From NCBI RefSeq assembly GCF_900102465.1, contig NZ_FNBW01000008.1, positions 218,835 through 282,834 of the forward strand: 64,000 nt of DNA, given 5' to 3'. The notes under the pieces are model-generated. The model was not told the origin of the DNA, made no database searches, and saw nothing but the letters and a program-made list of their open reading frames with translations. Position 1 is the first letter of the stretch. Each line of letters begins with the position of its first letter. A program made the translations under genes and the position numbers. Origin of the DNA: Thalassobaculum litoreum DSM 18839. GTDB taxonomy: Bacteria; Pseudomonadota; Alphaproteobacteria; Thalassobaculales; Thalassobaculaceae. Positions 44,390-57,071 of this stretch are shown one piece after another.

Positions 44390-44998
44390 TCAGGCGTGAC
44401 CCGCATCGGTCGACAGCAGGGAGGCGCTGATGCCGAGCTTGGCCAGCGCCCGGTCCCACTTGTCGTCGAGCGCGGCACCGAACAGCAGGTCGGGGTCGCT
44501 CTCGACCGACAGCCAGGAGTTCTCCTGTAATTCGCCGTCCAGCTGGCCCGGTCCCCAGCCGGCGTAGCCGAGCGCCAGGATCGCCCTGCGCGGACCGGAG
44601 CCCAGCGCGATGTCGCGCAGGATATCGACCGTCGCGGTCAGTGCCAGACCGTCCTCGAGCGGCATGCTGTCGTCGCGGAGATAGTCGTCGCTGTGCAGCA
44701 CGAAGCCGCGTCCGGTCTCCACGGGGCCGCCGAAATGGATCGTGGGATAGTGGCTGGCATCGACCGGTGCGCTCTCCAGCTCCAGTTCCTCCAGCAGGTC
44801 GGCGAACTTGATCGACCCGACGAGCCGGTTGATCACCAGCCCCATCGCACCCTGGTCGTTATGGGCGCACATATAGATCACGGTGCGGGTGAAACGGGGG
44901 TCGCGCATGGCCGGCATCGCGATCAGAAGCTGCCCGGTCAGATAGCCCTCGGCCTCGTCCTTCGTCTCGTCTGACTGGATGAAATCGTCCGGGTCCAT
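44390..44998 (-). CDS. YqgE/AlgH family protein
   Basis: This 202-residue protein has the AlgH fold signatures YLTGQLLIAMPAMRDPRFTRTVIYMCAHNDQGAMGLVINR, HFGGPVETGRGFVLHS and ALGYAGWGPGQLDGELQENSWL. The family is widespread and was linked to alginate regulation in Pseudomonas, but its molecular role is unsettled. It is divergent from the DsbD-like gene, with 116 bp between the starts. Confidence 0.93.
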   Translation of the reverse strand: MDPDDFIQSDETKDEAEGYLTGQLLIAMPAMRDPRFTRTVIYMCAHNDQGAMGLVINRLVGSIKFADLLEELELESAPVDASHYPTIHFGGPVETGRGFVLHSDDYLRDDSMPLEDGLALTATVDILRDIALGSGPRRAILALGYAGWGPGQLDGELQENSWLSVESDPDLLFGAALDDKWDRALAKLGISASLLSTDAGHA

Positions 44999-45114
44999 TC
45001 CTGTCCTCCACTGCCCGCGCGACCATTGGTCCCGCGGTTGTGACGTTCCCCGTGGCCGTCGCCTACTATATTGGGGTCTCGCTGTGACTTCAAAGTGAGC
45101 CGGACGGGCCTGTG

Positions 45115-47256
45115 ATGAAATTTCGTGCCAGCCAGTTGCTCATCCTCCTCGCCCTCCTGGCGTCGGCCGTGGGGTCGATCGCCGCCGGCCCGGCCGTGGC
45201 CCAGCCCGCCTCGCCCTGGGTGAGCACCGAGTTCGCCGATATTCGTCTGATCTCCGCGGTGGCCGGCACCGAAGGGCGGGAAGAGATCCCGCTGGGGCTG
45301 GAGTTCCGCCTGGCGGAAGGCTGGAAGGTCTACTGGCGCTCGGCCGGCGACGCCGGCTACCCGCCGCAGGTCACCTGGGACGGCTCCGACAATCTGGCGG
45401 GGACGGAGACCCTCTATCCGGTCCCGCACCGCTTCTCCCTCTTCGGCCTGGAGACCTTCGGCTACAAGGATCAGGTGGTCTATCCGATTGTCGCCCGGCT
45501 GGCGCGGTCCGGCGCACCGCTCGCCCTGACGGCCCAGGTCAACGCACTCGCCTGCAGCGAGATCTGCGTGCCGCTGGAGGCAACGCTGAGCCTCGACCTG
45601 CCGGCGGGCCCGGCGGAGCCCACGGCCTTCACCCAGTTGCTGAACCGCTGGACGGCGCAGGTGCCGCGCGACCTGCCGGGCGTGGGCCTGGACGTGGTGT
45701 CGGCCCGGGCCGCGGGCGATCCGCAGAGCCCGACCCTGGTGCTGACCGTCACTTCGGCCGAGCCGATCAACTCCCTGGATGTCTTCCCCGAAGGCCCCGA
45801 GGGGCTGTCCTACGGCCTGCCGGAGATCACCCTGTCCGACAGCGCCCGGGCGGCGACGGTCCGTGTGCCGGTCGGAACCCGGGGCGAGGCCCGGCTCGAC
45901 GGGGCGGACCTGCGTCTGACCCTGGTGGATGGCGACCGTTTCGTGGAACGGCCGCTGACGGTGGCCGCCGGGGCGGCGCCGGCGGGGGCGGCCGATCTGT
46001 GGGCGGTGCTCGGTTTCGCGCTGCTGGGCGGGTTGATCCTCAACCTGATGCCCTGCGTGCTGCCGGTCCTGTCCTTGAAGCTGGTCTCGGTGCTGAACTA
46101 CGGCGGGGCGGAGCGCGGGGCGATCCGGCGTGGCTTCCTGGCCTCGGCGGCGGGGATCGTCGCCTCGTTCGTGCTGCTCGCGGGCATCCTCGCCGGGCTG
46201 AAATCGGCGGGCGTGGCGGTCGGCTGGGGCATCCAGTTCCAGCAGCCCCTGTTCCTCGCCGCGATGGCGACCGTGGTCCTGCTGTTCGCGGCCAATCTCT
46301 GGGGCTGGTTCGAGGTCGCCCTGCCGCGCGCCCTGGCCGATTTCGGCGGACGGTTGCCGGCGGAGGGGGCGCACGGCAAGGGGCTGGTCGGCCATTTCCT
46401 GACCGGCGCCTTCGCCGCCCTGCTGGCTATGCCCTGTTCGGCGCCGTTCCTCGGCACGGCGGTCGGTTTCGCCCTGGCGCGCGGCCCGGCGGAGATCCTG
46501 ACCGTCTTCGCGATCATGGGGATCGGCCTGGCACTCCCCTATCTGGCGGTCGCCGCCGTGCCGTCGATCGCCCGGGCCCTGCCGCGGCCGGGACGCTGGA
46601 TGGTGACCTTCCGGCGGATCCTGGCCCTGGCGCTGCTGGCGACCGGCGTGTGGCTGCTGACCGTGCTGGCGGTGCAGATCGGCCGGACCGGCGTGCTGGC
46701 GGTGGCCGGGCTGTTCGTGGCCGGCGCCGTGGTGCTCGCCCTCCTGCACCGTTCCGGACGGGGCGGGGCGGGACTCACCGGGGCGGCTATCCTGGCCGGG
46801 GTTCTCGCCGTTGCCGGTGTGACCCACGCACCGGAGGGCGGCTCCGGACGTCCCGCCGGCACGCAACCGGATCGGACGATCGCCTGGGAAGCCTTCGACC
46901 GGGCCGAGATCGACCGGATGGTGGCCGAAGGGGCGGTGGTCTTCGTCGACGTGACCGCCGACTGGTGCATCACCTGCAAGGTCAACAAGCAGCTCGTGCT
47001 GGAGACCGACCCGACGGCAGGCCTGCTGTCGGGCGGCGGCGTGACGGCGATGCAGGCGGACTGGACCAATCCCGACCCGGCGATTTCCGACTATCTGGCC
47101 TCCTTCGGGCGCTACGGCATCCCGTTCAACGCGGTCTACGGCCCGGCGGCGCCCGAGGGGATCGCCCTGCCGGAACTGCTGTCGGCGGCGGCGGTGAAGG
47201 AGGCGATCGACCGGGCCGGCGGCGGCGCGCGAACCGCCGGCTTGGACTCGCGCTAG
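45115..47256 (+). CDS. Thiol:disulfide interchange protein, DsbD/ScsB-like
   Basis: This 713-residue inner-membrane electron shuttle takes electrons from cytoplasmic thioredoxin to periplasmic thiols. It has a signal peptide (1-30) and an N-terminal periplasmic domain (about 35-290; NALACSEICVPLEATLSL). Eight or so membrane spans (about 295-580) follow with paired cysteines in NLMPCVLPVLSLKLV and LLAMPCSAPFLGTA. The C-terminal thioredoxin domain has the CxxC WCITCK. The long N-domain is the ScsB type. ATG 45115 directly follows an in-frame GTG. A peroxiredoxin gene follows by 78 bp. Confidence 0.93.
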   Translation: MKFRASQLLILLALLASAVGSIAAGPAVAQPASPWVSTEFADIRLISAVAGTEGREEIPLGLEFRLAEGWKVYWRSAGDAGYPPQVTWDGSDNLAGTETLYPVPHRFSLFGLETFGYKDQVVYPIVARLARSGAPLALTAQVNALACSEICVPLEATLSLDLPAGPAEPTAFTQLLNRWTAQVPRDLPGVGLDVVSARAAGDPQSPTLVLTVTSAEPINSLDVFPEGPEGLSYGLPEITLSDSARAATVRVPVGTRGEARLDGADLRLTLVDGDRFVERPLTVAAGAAPAGAADLWAVLGFALLGGLILNLMPCVLPVLSLKLVSVLNYGGAERGAIRRGFLASAAGIVASFVLLAGILAGLKSAGVAVGWGIQFQQPLFLAAMATVVLLFAANLWGWFEVALPRALADFGGRLPAEGAHGKGLVGHFLTGAFAALLAMPCSAPFLGTAVGFALARGPAEILTVFAIMGIGLALPYLAVAAVPSIARALPRPGRWMVTFRRILALALLATGVWLLTVLAVQIGRTGVLAVAGLFVAGAVVLALLHRSGRGGAGLTGAAILAGVLAVAGVTHAPEGGSGRPAGTQPDRTIAWEAFDRAEIDRMVAEGAVVFVDVTADWCITCKVNKQLVLETDPTAGLLSGGGVTAMQADWTNPDPAISDYLASFGRYGIPFNAVYGPAAPEGIALPELLSAAAVKEAIDRAGGGARTAGLDSR

Positions 47257-47334
47257 AACCGGCCTATTTAGGGAACCATCAGTTCCAATTGGACCGGCCA
47301 CGACCGGTCCGGTTCCTCACAGGGAGAGACGGTG

Positions 47335-47817
47335 ATGACCATCAAGGTTGGCGACAAGCTTCCGGACGTCGGGCTGCAGCACAAGACGGCCGACGGGATC
47401 GACACCCTGGACAACGCGGCGCTGTTCGCGGGCAAGAAGGTGGTGCTGTTCGCTGTGCCGGGCGCCTTCACCCCGACCTGCTCCGCCCAGCACGTGCCGA
47501 GCTTCGTGCAGAACATCGACGCGCTGAAGGCCAAGGGCGTGGACACGGTCGCCTGCGTCGCGGTGAACGATCCGTTCGTGATGGGCGTGTGGGCCAAGGA
47601 CCAGGCGTCCGACGGCAAGGTCGTGATGCTGGCCGACGGCTCGGCCAAGTTCACCAAGGCCATCGGCCTGGAGCTCGACCTGACCGAGCGCGGCCTCGGC
47701 GTGCGCTCGCAGCGCTATGCGATGGTGGTCGAGGACGGCACGGTCTCCCAGCTCTTCGTCGAGGACGCGGGCGCCTACGACGTGTCCAGCGCCGAGAACG
47801 TGCTGAAGCATCTCTGA
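47335..47817 (+). CDS. Peroxiredoxin (Prx5/AhpE-like redoxin)
   Basis: This 160-residue peroxiredoxin has peroxidatic Cys49 in VPGAFTPTCSAQHVP, the Prx5-type PGAFTPTCS motif, and the Arg of VRSQRYAMVVEDG. It reduces H2O2 and organic peroxides. A resolving cysteine is not obvious beyond C-V in VACVAV, so it may depend on glutathione/glutaredoxin or thioredoxin. Its position after a DsbD-like gene suggests a shared thiol-redox context. GGGAGAG precedes the ATG. Confidence 0.94.
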   Translation: MTIKVGDKLPDVGLQHKTADGIDTLDNAALFAGKKVVLFAVPGAFTPTCSAQHVPSFVQNIDALKAKGVDTVACVAVNDPFVMGVWAKDQASDGKVVMLADGSAKFTKAIGLELDLTERGLGVRSQRYAMVVEDGTVSQLFVEDAGAYDVSSAENVLKHL

Positions 47818-47851
47818 TCCGTACCGGATCGCCGGACAGATCGCAGGACAG

Positions 47852-47883
47852 GGGGCGGCCTTCGGGTCGCCCCTTTTTCTTTT
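47852..47883 (+). terminator. Rho-independent terminator after the peroxiredoxin gene
   Basis: A 9-bp stem (47852-47860 with 47865-47873, one G-U pair) closed by a TTCG tetraloop is followed by TTTTTCTTTT. Confidence 0.95.
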
Positions 47884-48081
47884 GGCTTCCCGCTGTTGTC
47901 GTCTTCCCGGCCCTGCGCCGGGATCCAGCCATCAGCCCGCCGGGACGCCGGGGGCCACTCTCCGCCCGTCTCACGCGCGCCGGACGGCAAAGGAATGAAC
48001 GTCGTGGGCCGTTTGCGCATTGCCTTTGCGTCCCCGGTCCGGCAGATGTGGTCGCTTCGTTTCACCCGACCCGGAGCCCCC

Positions 48082-49239
48082 ATGAGCACCGCCGCCACCC
48101 GCGATAACGAGCCCGCCATCGACCAGGAGGAGATCATCGACGGTATCCTCGACTGGGTGGAGATGGAGACGCCGACCTATGACGCCGCGCGGGTCAACAA
48201 GCTGGCCGACAAGATCCAGACCCAGTGGGAGGGCACCGGCTGCTCGGTCGAGCGTGTCCCGGGCAAGGACGGCTTTGGCGACCACCTGATCGTACGCACA
48301 CCGGACTGGACCGAGGACGCGCCGAGCATCCTGGTGCTCAGCCACATGGACACCGTCCACCCGGTCGGCACCAAGGACGACAGCAACAAGATCCGCCGCG
48401 AGGGCGACAGCCTGTACGGTCCCGGCATCTACGACATGAAGGCCGGCGCCTTTCTGCCGTACTACGCCTACCGCCACCTGCGCCGCATGGGCGCCGGCAC
48501 CGCCCTGCCGGTGAGCTTCCTGTTCGTCGCCGAGGAGGAGGTCGGCAGCCCGACCAGCCGCGCGGTGATCGAGGCCGAGGCGAAGAAGGCGAAATACGTG
48601 CTGGTCACCGAACCGGCCCGCGACGGCGGCAAGCTGGTCACCGCCCGCAAGGGCGTGGGCCGCTTCGAGATGACCATCACCGGCCGCCCGGCCCATTCCG
48701 GCGCCAAGCACGAGGACGGCCGCAGCGCGGTCAAGGAACTCGCCCACCACATCCTGGAGATCGAGGGCCTCACCGACTACGACCGCGGCGTGACCACCAA
48801 TGTCGGCCTGGTCAGCGCCGGCACCGGCGTGAACGTGGTGCCGCGGGTGGCCACGGCCGAAATCGACCTGCGGGTGGTCAATGCCGCCGACGGCGAGGAG
48901 ATCACCGCCAAGATCCTCGACCGCAAGCCGCGCGACCCGGACGTCACCATCGAGATCACCGGCGGCATGAACCGCCCGCCCTACGAGCTGAACGACGCCA
49001 ACTGGAGCCTGTTCGAGCTGGCCAGGGAAGTCGTCGCCGAGAGCGGCTTGGTGCTGGAGAGCACGGCGCTGACCGGCGGCGGTTCGGACGGCAACTTCAC
49101 CTCCGCCCTGGGCGTGCCGACCCTGGACGGCCTGGGCGCCGACGGGGAGGGGGCGCATACTCTGAACGAACAGGTCTACATCTCCTCGCTCGTGCCGCGG
49201 GCGAAGATGTGGGTCCGGCTGCTGGAAGGGCTGACATGA
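48082..49239 (+). CDS. M20 family metallopeptidase (ArgE/DapE/CPG2-like)
   Basis: This 385-residue di-zinc amidohydrolase has a metal ligand in [12 protein letters not shown], bridging Asp in [13 protein letters not shown], the catalytic EE in [12 protein letters not shown], and the last ligand region [19 protein letters not shown] ([11 protein letters not shown]). A dimerisation domain with [29 protein letters not shown] lies between. It resembles glutamate carboxypeptidase (CPG2) more than DapE or ArgE, so the substrate may be an N-acyl or folate-like glutamate. The hisI ATG overlaps its TGA. Confidence 0.9.
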   Translation: MSTAATRDNEPAIDQEEIIDGILDWVEMETPTYDAARVNKLADKIQTQWEGTGCSVERVPGKDGFGDHLIVRTPDWTEDAPSILVLSHMDTVHPVGTKDDSNKIRREGDSLYGPGIYDMKAGAFLPYYAYRHLRRMGAGTALPVSFLFVAEEEVGSPTSRAVIEAEAKKAKYVLVTEPARDGGKLVTARKGVGRFEMTITGRPAHSGAKHEDGRSAVKELAHHILEIEGLTDYDRGVTTNVGLVSAGTGVNVVPRVATAEIDLRVVNAADGEEITAKILDRKPRDPDVTIEITGGMNRPPYELNDANWSLFELAREVVAESGLVLESTALTGGGSDGNFTSALGVPTLDGLGADGEGAHTLNEQVYISSLVPRAKMWVRLLEGLT

Positions 49240-49679
49240 CGGTCACTTTCGCCGACCGCGGCGACACGAAAGCCATCGAGGAAGGCAGCGCGCTCGCCCC
49301 GAAATTCGGGGCGGACGGGCTGATCCCGGCCGTCGCCGCCGATGCGGCGACCGGCTCGGTGCTGATGATGGCCTGGATGGACGCCACGGCCCTGTCCGCC
49401 ACCATCGAGACCGGCGAGGCGCATTACTACTCGCGCTCGCGGGCGAAGATGTGGCGCAAGGGCGAGAGCAGCGGCCATGTGCAGCGGGTGCGAGAGGTCC
49501 GGCTCGACTGCGACCAGGACACGGTGCTGCTGCTGGTCGAGCAGGTCGGACCGGGCGCTTGCCATGTGGGCTACGAGAGCTGCTTCTACCGCCGGGTGGT
49601 GAAGACCGGCGACGGGGTGGCCCTGGAGGTCACCGGCGACAAGGCCTACGACCCGCACGCTGTCTACGGGGAGCCCTGA
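49236..49679 (+). CDS. hisI: Phosphoribosyl-AMP cyclohydrolase
   Basis: This 147-residue stand-alone HisI (no HisE domain) opens the purine ring of phosphoribosyl-AMP in histidine synthesis. The magnesium-binding aspartates are in [16 protein letters not shown], zinc cysteines are in [17 protein letters not shown], and the [18 protein letters not shown] signature is intact. It is translationally coupled (ATGA) to the M20 peptidase gene and followed by cdd after 2 bp, away from other his genes. Confidence 0.96.
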   Translation: MTVTFADRGDTKAIEEGSALAPKFGADGLIPAVAADAATGSVLMMAWMDATALSATIETGEAHYYSRSRAKMWRKGESSGHVQRVREVRLDCDQDTVLLLVEQVGPGACHVGYESCFYRRVVKTGDGVALEVTGDKAYDPHAVYGEP

Positions 49680-49681
49680 CC

Positions 49682-50233
49682 GTGAGCCGCGTCGCGCTGG
49701 TGCTGCCGGCGGTGGACCGGCCCGACGCGACCACGCCGACCCCCCTCGGCCGGCTGACCGTGCCGGGCCGGGCGATCCCGGAAAAGACGGTCTGGGTGGA
49801 TCCGGCGGAGATCGCCCGGCTGCGCGATGCCGCCCGGGACGTGGCGACGCGGGCCCACGCGCCGTATTCCCGCTTCCGGGTCGGCGCGGCGCTGATCATG
49901 GCCGACGATCCGCAGCGCCGGGCGATCACCGGCGCCAATGTGGAGAATGCCAGCTACGGCGGCACGATCTGCGCCGAACGCACGGCGCTGACCCAGGCGG
50001 CCTCCCTGGGATTACGCAAACTGGAGCTGCTGGTGGTGAGCTGCGTGGCGACCCTGGACGCGCCGGTGGCCGACCGTTCGCCCTGCGGCCTCTGCCGCCA
50101 GGTGATCCACGAGTTCGGGAACCGCGATCCGGAGACGCTGGTGGTGGTCGACGGTGGTGGCGCGGGCGCGCTGGGCGACGTGTTCGACCTCGACCGGCTG
50201 CTGCCCTACGGGTTCAGCCTGGGGCAATCCTGA
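49682..50233 (+). CDS. cdd: Cytidine deaminase
   Basis: This 183-residue homotetrameric-type cytidine deaminase has the catalytic Cys/Glu pair in GGTICAERTAL and the zinc cysteines PCGLCRQ. NVENASYGG is the substrate loop. An N-terminal extension of about 45 residues precedes the usual LRDAARDVATRAHAPYSRFRVGAAL start. The GTG at 49682, 2 bp after hisI, is the only start that keeps the spacing, but translation could begin later. It salvages cytidine to uridine. Confidence 0.93.
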   Translation: MSRVALVLPAVDRPDATTPTPLGRLTVPGRAIPEKTVWVDPAEIARLRDAARDVATRAHAPYSRFRVGAALIMADDPQRRAITGANVENASYGGTICAERTALTQAASLGLRKLELLVVSCVATLDAPVADRSPCGLCRQVIHEFGNRDPETLVVVDGGGAGALGDVFDLDRLLPYGFSLGQS

Positions 50234-50244
50234 CCGCACACCCC

Positions 50245-50273
50245 CGTCATCCCGAACTTGTTTCGGGATGACG
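50245..50273. repeat. Short inverted repeat, member 4 of the dispersed family
   Basis: CGTCATCCCGAA (50245-50256) and TTCGGGATGACG (50262-50273) pair perfectly over 12 bp around CTTGT, between the convergent cdd and YqeY genes. No T-run follows. Confidence 0.8.
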
Positions 50274-50375
50274 AGAGGAGGAGGGAGGAGGCGGAGGCAC
50301 CACGGCGCCTCCCGCCATCCGGACGTTCCGTGCGGCGGAGCGGGAGCCCCGCCGCCGGTCAGACCGGGGTCCGGC

Positions 50376-50831
50376 TCACACCAGCTGCTGGCGCACGATG
50401 CCGGAGGCCTTGGAGAAGTCCATGCGGCCCGGATAGCGCTGCTTCAGCGTGGACATGATCTTGCCCATGTCCTTCAGATCGGCCGCCCCGATTTCCTTTA
50501 TGGTGCTGTCGATCGTCGAGACCAGCTCATTGCCCTCCAACTGGGTGGGCATGAAGCGGCGGATCACGTCGATTTCCTCCTGCTCCTGGGTGGCGAGCTC
50601 GCAGCGCCCGCCTTCCTCGTAGAGCCGGATCGATTCCTGACGCTGCTTCACCATCGTGCTGAGCATGGCCAGGGTTTCCGCGTCGTCGATTCCGTCGAGA
50701 TTGCCCTTCTCGCGCGCGGCGATGTCGCGGTCCTTCAGGGCCGCGAGGATCAGACGCACGGTAGAGACAGCCCGCTGATCCTTCGCGAGCATGGCATCCT
50801 TCAACGCACTCTTAAGCTGTTCGCGCAACAT
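50376..50831 (-). CDS. GatB/YqeY domain-containing protein
   Basis: This 151-residue stand-alone YqeY domain is similar to the tRNA-contacting tail of GatB (MLREQLKSALKDAMLAKDQRAVSTVRLILAALKDRDIAAREK.. and MGKIMSTLKQRYPGRMDFSKASGIVRQQL). It probably assists transamidation or binds tRNA; the stand-alone role is unproven. It is divergent from carA, with 378 bp between the starts. A TATATT-like -10 for this gene lies near 50968-50973. Confidence 0.94.
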   Translation of the reverse strand: MLREQLKSALKDAMLAKDQRAVSTVRLILAALKDRDIAAREKGNLDGIDDAETLAMLSTMVKQRQESIRLYEEGGRCELATQEQEEIDVIRRFMPTQLEGNELVSTIDSTIKEIGAADLKDMGKIMSTLKQRYPGRMDFSKASGIVRQQLV

Positions 50832-51209
50832 TCAGTTTCTCCCCAGAAACCGAGTGAGTCCGGCACTTTGGCCCAGAATCTGGCGGGGGCCGTGCCGGCC
50901 GTCGTCGCCCGTTCGCCGTAAGATCGGAGGCCGGGTCCCGCCGGCTGATCTGTACGGAAGCGGCGACAATATACGATCCGGTTTCATGTTGCAATGCCGA
51001 GATGATTTTCTAACCATTTGAAAAACAACGGACTTTTCCGTATGTTACGGCTTGACGTACCGTCGTTCCTCGCGTATCACCCGGCCAATTTACCGACTGG
51101 CCGCCTCCGTCCGACCGCCGTTTGGGCTCCCCAAAGCTTGGGGATATACTCCCGCGGCGCGACGGGTGACGACCGCCCTCTCGGTAACCGCCTGACCCGG
51201 AGACACCGC
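50832..51209. other. 378-bp divergent regulatory region upstream of carA
   Basis: This gap carries the YqeY-gene promoter on the left strand and the carA promoter and leader on the right. The leader is about 155 bases and GC-rich with a possible small hairpin, but I see no clear attenuator, PyrR site or arginine-repressor box. No ORF is convincing. Confidence 0.45.
51018..51046 (+). promoter_or_regulatory. Sigma-70-type promoter of the carAB operon
   Basis: TTGAAA (51018-51023) and TATGTT (51041-51046) are spaced exactly 17 bp. The transcript would start near 51053, giving a leader of about 157 bases before the carA ATG. Confidence 0.65.
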
Positions 51210-52375
51210 ATGACCGATCCTGCCGCCATCCCTCACGACGCAACGGCGGTTCTGGTTCTGGCGGACGGGACGGCGATCTTCGGTCGCGGCTTCGGCGCCG
51301 CTGTCACCAAGGTCGGCGAGGTGGTCTTCAACACCTCGATGACCGGTTACCAGGAGATCCTGACCGACCCGTCTTATGCCGGCCAGATCATCACTTTCAC
51401 GTTTCCCCATGTGGGCAACGTCGGCGCCAACGTCAATGACCACGAGACCGTGTCGCCCGCAGCCCTGGGATGCGTGCTGCGCGCCGATATCACGGACCCG
51501 TCGAACTACCGCGCCGAGCGCGGCCTCGACGACTGGCTGAAGTCGCACGACCTGCCCGGCATCGCCGGCGTCGACACGCGGCGGCTGACCCGGCGGATCC
51601 GCGACATCGGCGCCCCGCACGGCGCGCTCTGCGTCTCGCCGGACGGCAAATTCGACATCGAGGCGCTGAAGAAGCTGGCCGCCGACTGGCCGGGGCTGGA
51701 GGGTATGGACCTCGCCAAGCAGGTGTCCTGCACCCAGACCTACACCTGGGACACCACCCTGTGGGGGTTTGCCGATGACGGCCGCAGCGACGGCTACGGC
51801 ACCATGACCGAGCCTAAGAAGCACGTGGTCGCCGTCGATTACGGCGCCAAGCGCAACATCCTGCGCAACCTGGCGGCCCAGGGCTGCCGGGTGACGGTGG
51901 TGCCGGCCAGCACCACCGCGGACGAGATCCTGGGCCACGGCCCGGACGGCATCTTCCTCGCCAACGGCCCGGGCGACCCGGCGGCGACCGGCATCTACGC
52001 GGTGCCGGAGCTGCGCAAGCTGATCGACAGCGGCAAGCCGATCTTCGGCATCTGCCTCGGCCACCAGATGCTGGCCCTGGCGCTGGGGGCCAAGACCGAG
52101 AAGATGCATATGGGCCACCGCGGCGCCAACCATCCGGTCAAGGATCTGGAGACCGGGAAGGTGGAGATCACCAGCCAGAACCACGGCTTCGTCGTCATGG
52201 AGGCCAGCCTGCCCGACGGCGTGACCGTCACCCACCGCTCGCTGTTCGACGGCTCGGTGGAAGGCATCAAGGTCGACGGCAAGCCGATCTTCAGCGTGCA
52301 GTACCATCCGGAAGCCTCGCCGGGCCCGATGGACAGCCATTACCTCTTCGCCCGGTTCCGGGAGCTCCTCGGCTA

Positions 52376-52376
<1 letters not shown>
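51210..52376 (+). CDS. carA: Carbamoyl-phosphate synthase, small (glutaminase) subunit
   Basis: This 388-residue CarA hydrolyses glutamine and channels ammonia to CarB. The N-terminal CPSase domain has [24 protein letters not shown]. The class I glutamine amidotransferase domain shows [11 protein letters not shown], nucleophile Cys in [16 protein letters not shown], and the His/Glu pair in [12 protein letters not shown]. The TAATG junction with carB (one shared base) couples the subunits. Confidence 0.98.
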
Positions 52377-55633
<3,257 letters not shown>

Positions 55634-55741
55634 CTGTCCCGGGGGGCGGGTCTGGCAACCGGTCGTGGTTTCCGATCCAGAGTGAGCCCCGCGTGGCGTC
55701 CGGAACGGGTGGTAGGATAGGTTTGAGCAGGCGACGAGCCC

Positions 55742-56215
55742 ATGGAAAAGGTGCCGATGACCGCAGAGGGGCATGCCCGTCTGACGGATGAACTGAAGAA
55801 CTTGAAGTCCGTGGAGCGACCGGCGGTGATCAAGGCGATCGCCGAGGCGCGGGAACACGGCGATCTCTCCGAGAACGCCGAGTACCACGCCGCGCGCGAG
55901 CGCCAGAGCTTCATAGAGGGGCGGGTCGCCGAGCTGGAGGACGTCATCAGCCGCTGCGAGGTCATCGACCCGAAGAAGCTGAAGGGCGAGACCGTGACCT
56001 TCGGCGTGACCGTCGAGGTCGCGGACGAGGAGACGGACGAGGAGACCGCCTACACGATCGTCGGGCCCTACGAGGCGGACATCGCGCGCGGCTTCATCTC
56101 GACCTCCTCGCCGATCGCCCGGGCCCTGATCGGCAAGCGCGTGGGCGATTCCGTCGAGGTCTCGACCCCGAAGGGCTCGAAGAGCCTGGAGATTTTGTCG
56201 ATCGCGATTCAATAG
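55742..56215 (+). CDS. greA: Transcription elongation factor GreA
   Basis: This 157-residue GreA rescues backtracked RNA polymerase by stimulating transcript cleavage. The N-terminal coiled coil carries the acidic tip AREHGDLSENAEYHAARERQ (conserved D and E), and the C-terminal FKBP-like domain contains YTIVGPYEADIARGFISTSSPIARALIGKRVGDSVEV. greA is next to carB, a frequent alphaproteobacterial neighbourhood, 108 bp downstream, and is closed by a terminator. Confidence 0.98.
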   Translation: MEKVPMTAEGHARLTDELKNLKSVERPAVIKAIAEAREHGDLSENAEYHAARERQSFIEGRVAELEDVISRCEVIDPKKLKGETVTFGVTVEVADEETDEETAYTIVGPYEADIARGFISTSSPIARALIGKRVGDSVEVSTPKGSKSLEILSIAIQ

Positions 56216-56238
56216 CGGTCGGGCATATGCCTAACGCG

Positions 56239-56275
56239 ATGCCCCGGGTTTCGGTCCGGGGCATTGTGCGTTTTT
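56239..56275 (+). terminator. Rho-independent terminator after greA
   Basis: A 9-bp stem ATGCCCCGG / CCGGGGCAT (56239-56247 with 56256-56264) is followed after a few bases by TTTTT. Confidence 0.85.
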
Positions 56276-56331
56276 GCGGCTGTTTGCGTTTTCACGTCCC
56301 CTAGCCGCTTCCCCCCAATCACCTCACCCTC

Positions 56332-56403
56332 GTCATCCCGAACTCGTTTCGGGACCGGTGGGCGTTGGGAACAGGCGAGGTCCCGGAACGAGTTCGGGAT
56401 GAC
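56332..56403. repeat. Long inverted repeat, member 5 of the dispersed family
   Basis: The arms at 56332-56356 and 56379-56403 match over 25 bp with one mismatch around a 22-bp spacer. They begin GTCATCCCGAA like members 3 and 4. The element lies between greA's terminator and the convergent Lrp gene and is distinct from that terminator. Confidence 0.85.
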
Positions 56404-56429
56404 AGCAGGGGAAGGTGGAGAGGAGCGGA

Positions 56430-56942
56430 TTACCCCTCCTCGACCTCATCCTCGTCGTCGTCCTCCGGCGCCTCGTCGATCGGCACGCCGGGGAGGCGCT
56501 TGCGGGTGCGGATCACCAGCGCGGTCTTCACGTTGGAGACCAGCGGCGCCGGGGTCAGCTTGGAGGTCAGGAAACGCTGGAAGGCGTCCCAGTCCTTGGC
56601 GACGATCTTCAGCAGGAAGTCCGCCTCGCCCATCAGCATGTGGCACTCGCGCACTTCCGGCCACTGGCCGACCATCTGCTCGAAGCGGGCAAGGTCCGCC
56701 TCGGCCTGGCTGGTCAGCCCCACATGGGCGTAGATCGTGACCGTGAAACCGAGGTGTTCAGGCGCCACCTCGGCATGGTATCCCCGGATGAAACCCGCTT
56801 CCTCCAGCGCCCGCACCCGTCGCAGACAGGGCGGCGCCGAGATGCCGGCGCGGTTGGCCAGCTCGACGTTGGTCATCCGGCCATTGTCCTGAAGGTCGCG
56901 CAGAATACGGCGGTCGATGCGATCAAGTTTCACACGTCGCAT
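56430..56942 (-). CDS. Lrp/AsnC family transcriptional regulator
   Basis: This 170-residue regulator has an HTH in DRIDRRILRDLQDNGRMTNVELANRAGISAPPCLRRVRALEEAGFIRGYHA, the Lrp form with SAPPCLRRVR in the recognition helix. The RAM domain covers FTVTIYAHVGL.. to ..VKTALVIRTRKRLPGVPI, followed by a strongly acidic C-terminal tail (EAPEDDDEDEVEEG). It is divergent from the ELM1-family gene (129 bp). It belongs to a different subgroup from the Lrp-type protein near 36 kb. Confidence 0.93.
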   Translation of the reverse strand: MRRVKLDRIDRRILRDLQDNGRMTNVELANRAGISAPPCLRRVRALEEAGFIRGYHAEVAPEHLGFTVTIYAHVGLTSQAEADLARFEQMVGQWPEVRECHMLMGEADFLLKIVAKDWDAFQRFLTSKLTPAPLVSNVKTALVIRTRKRLPGVPIDEAPEDDDEDEVEEG

Positions 56943-57071
56943 ATGGGCTCCGGGGGAACGATTGAAATGTCTGACAGTCAGCGTAGAAACGATGGCGTGC
57001 GTATATCCGATTCGAATAGGGCAAGCAAGATCATTGCGTAAATCTGTCATTTTCTTTCGATATCTGGCGAC

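Noticed and set aside
44938..47301. Minus-strand open frame of about 790 codons opposite the DsbD-like gene
   Set aside because: It is a low-complexity Arg/Gln/Gly shadow of a well-supported gene.
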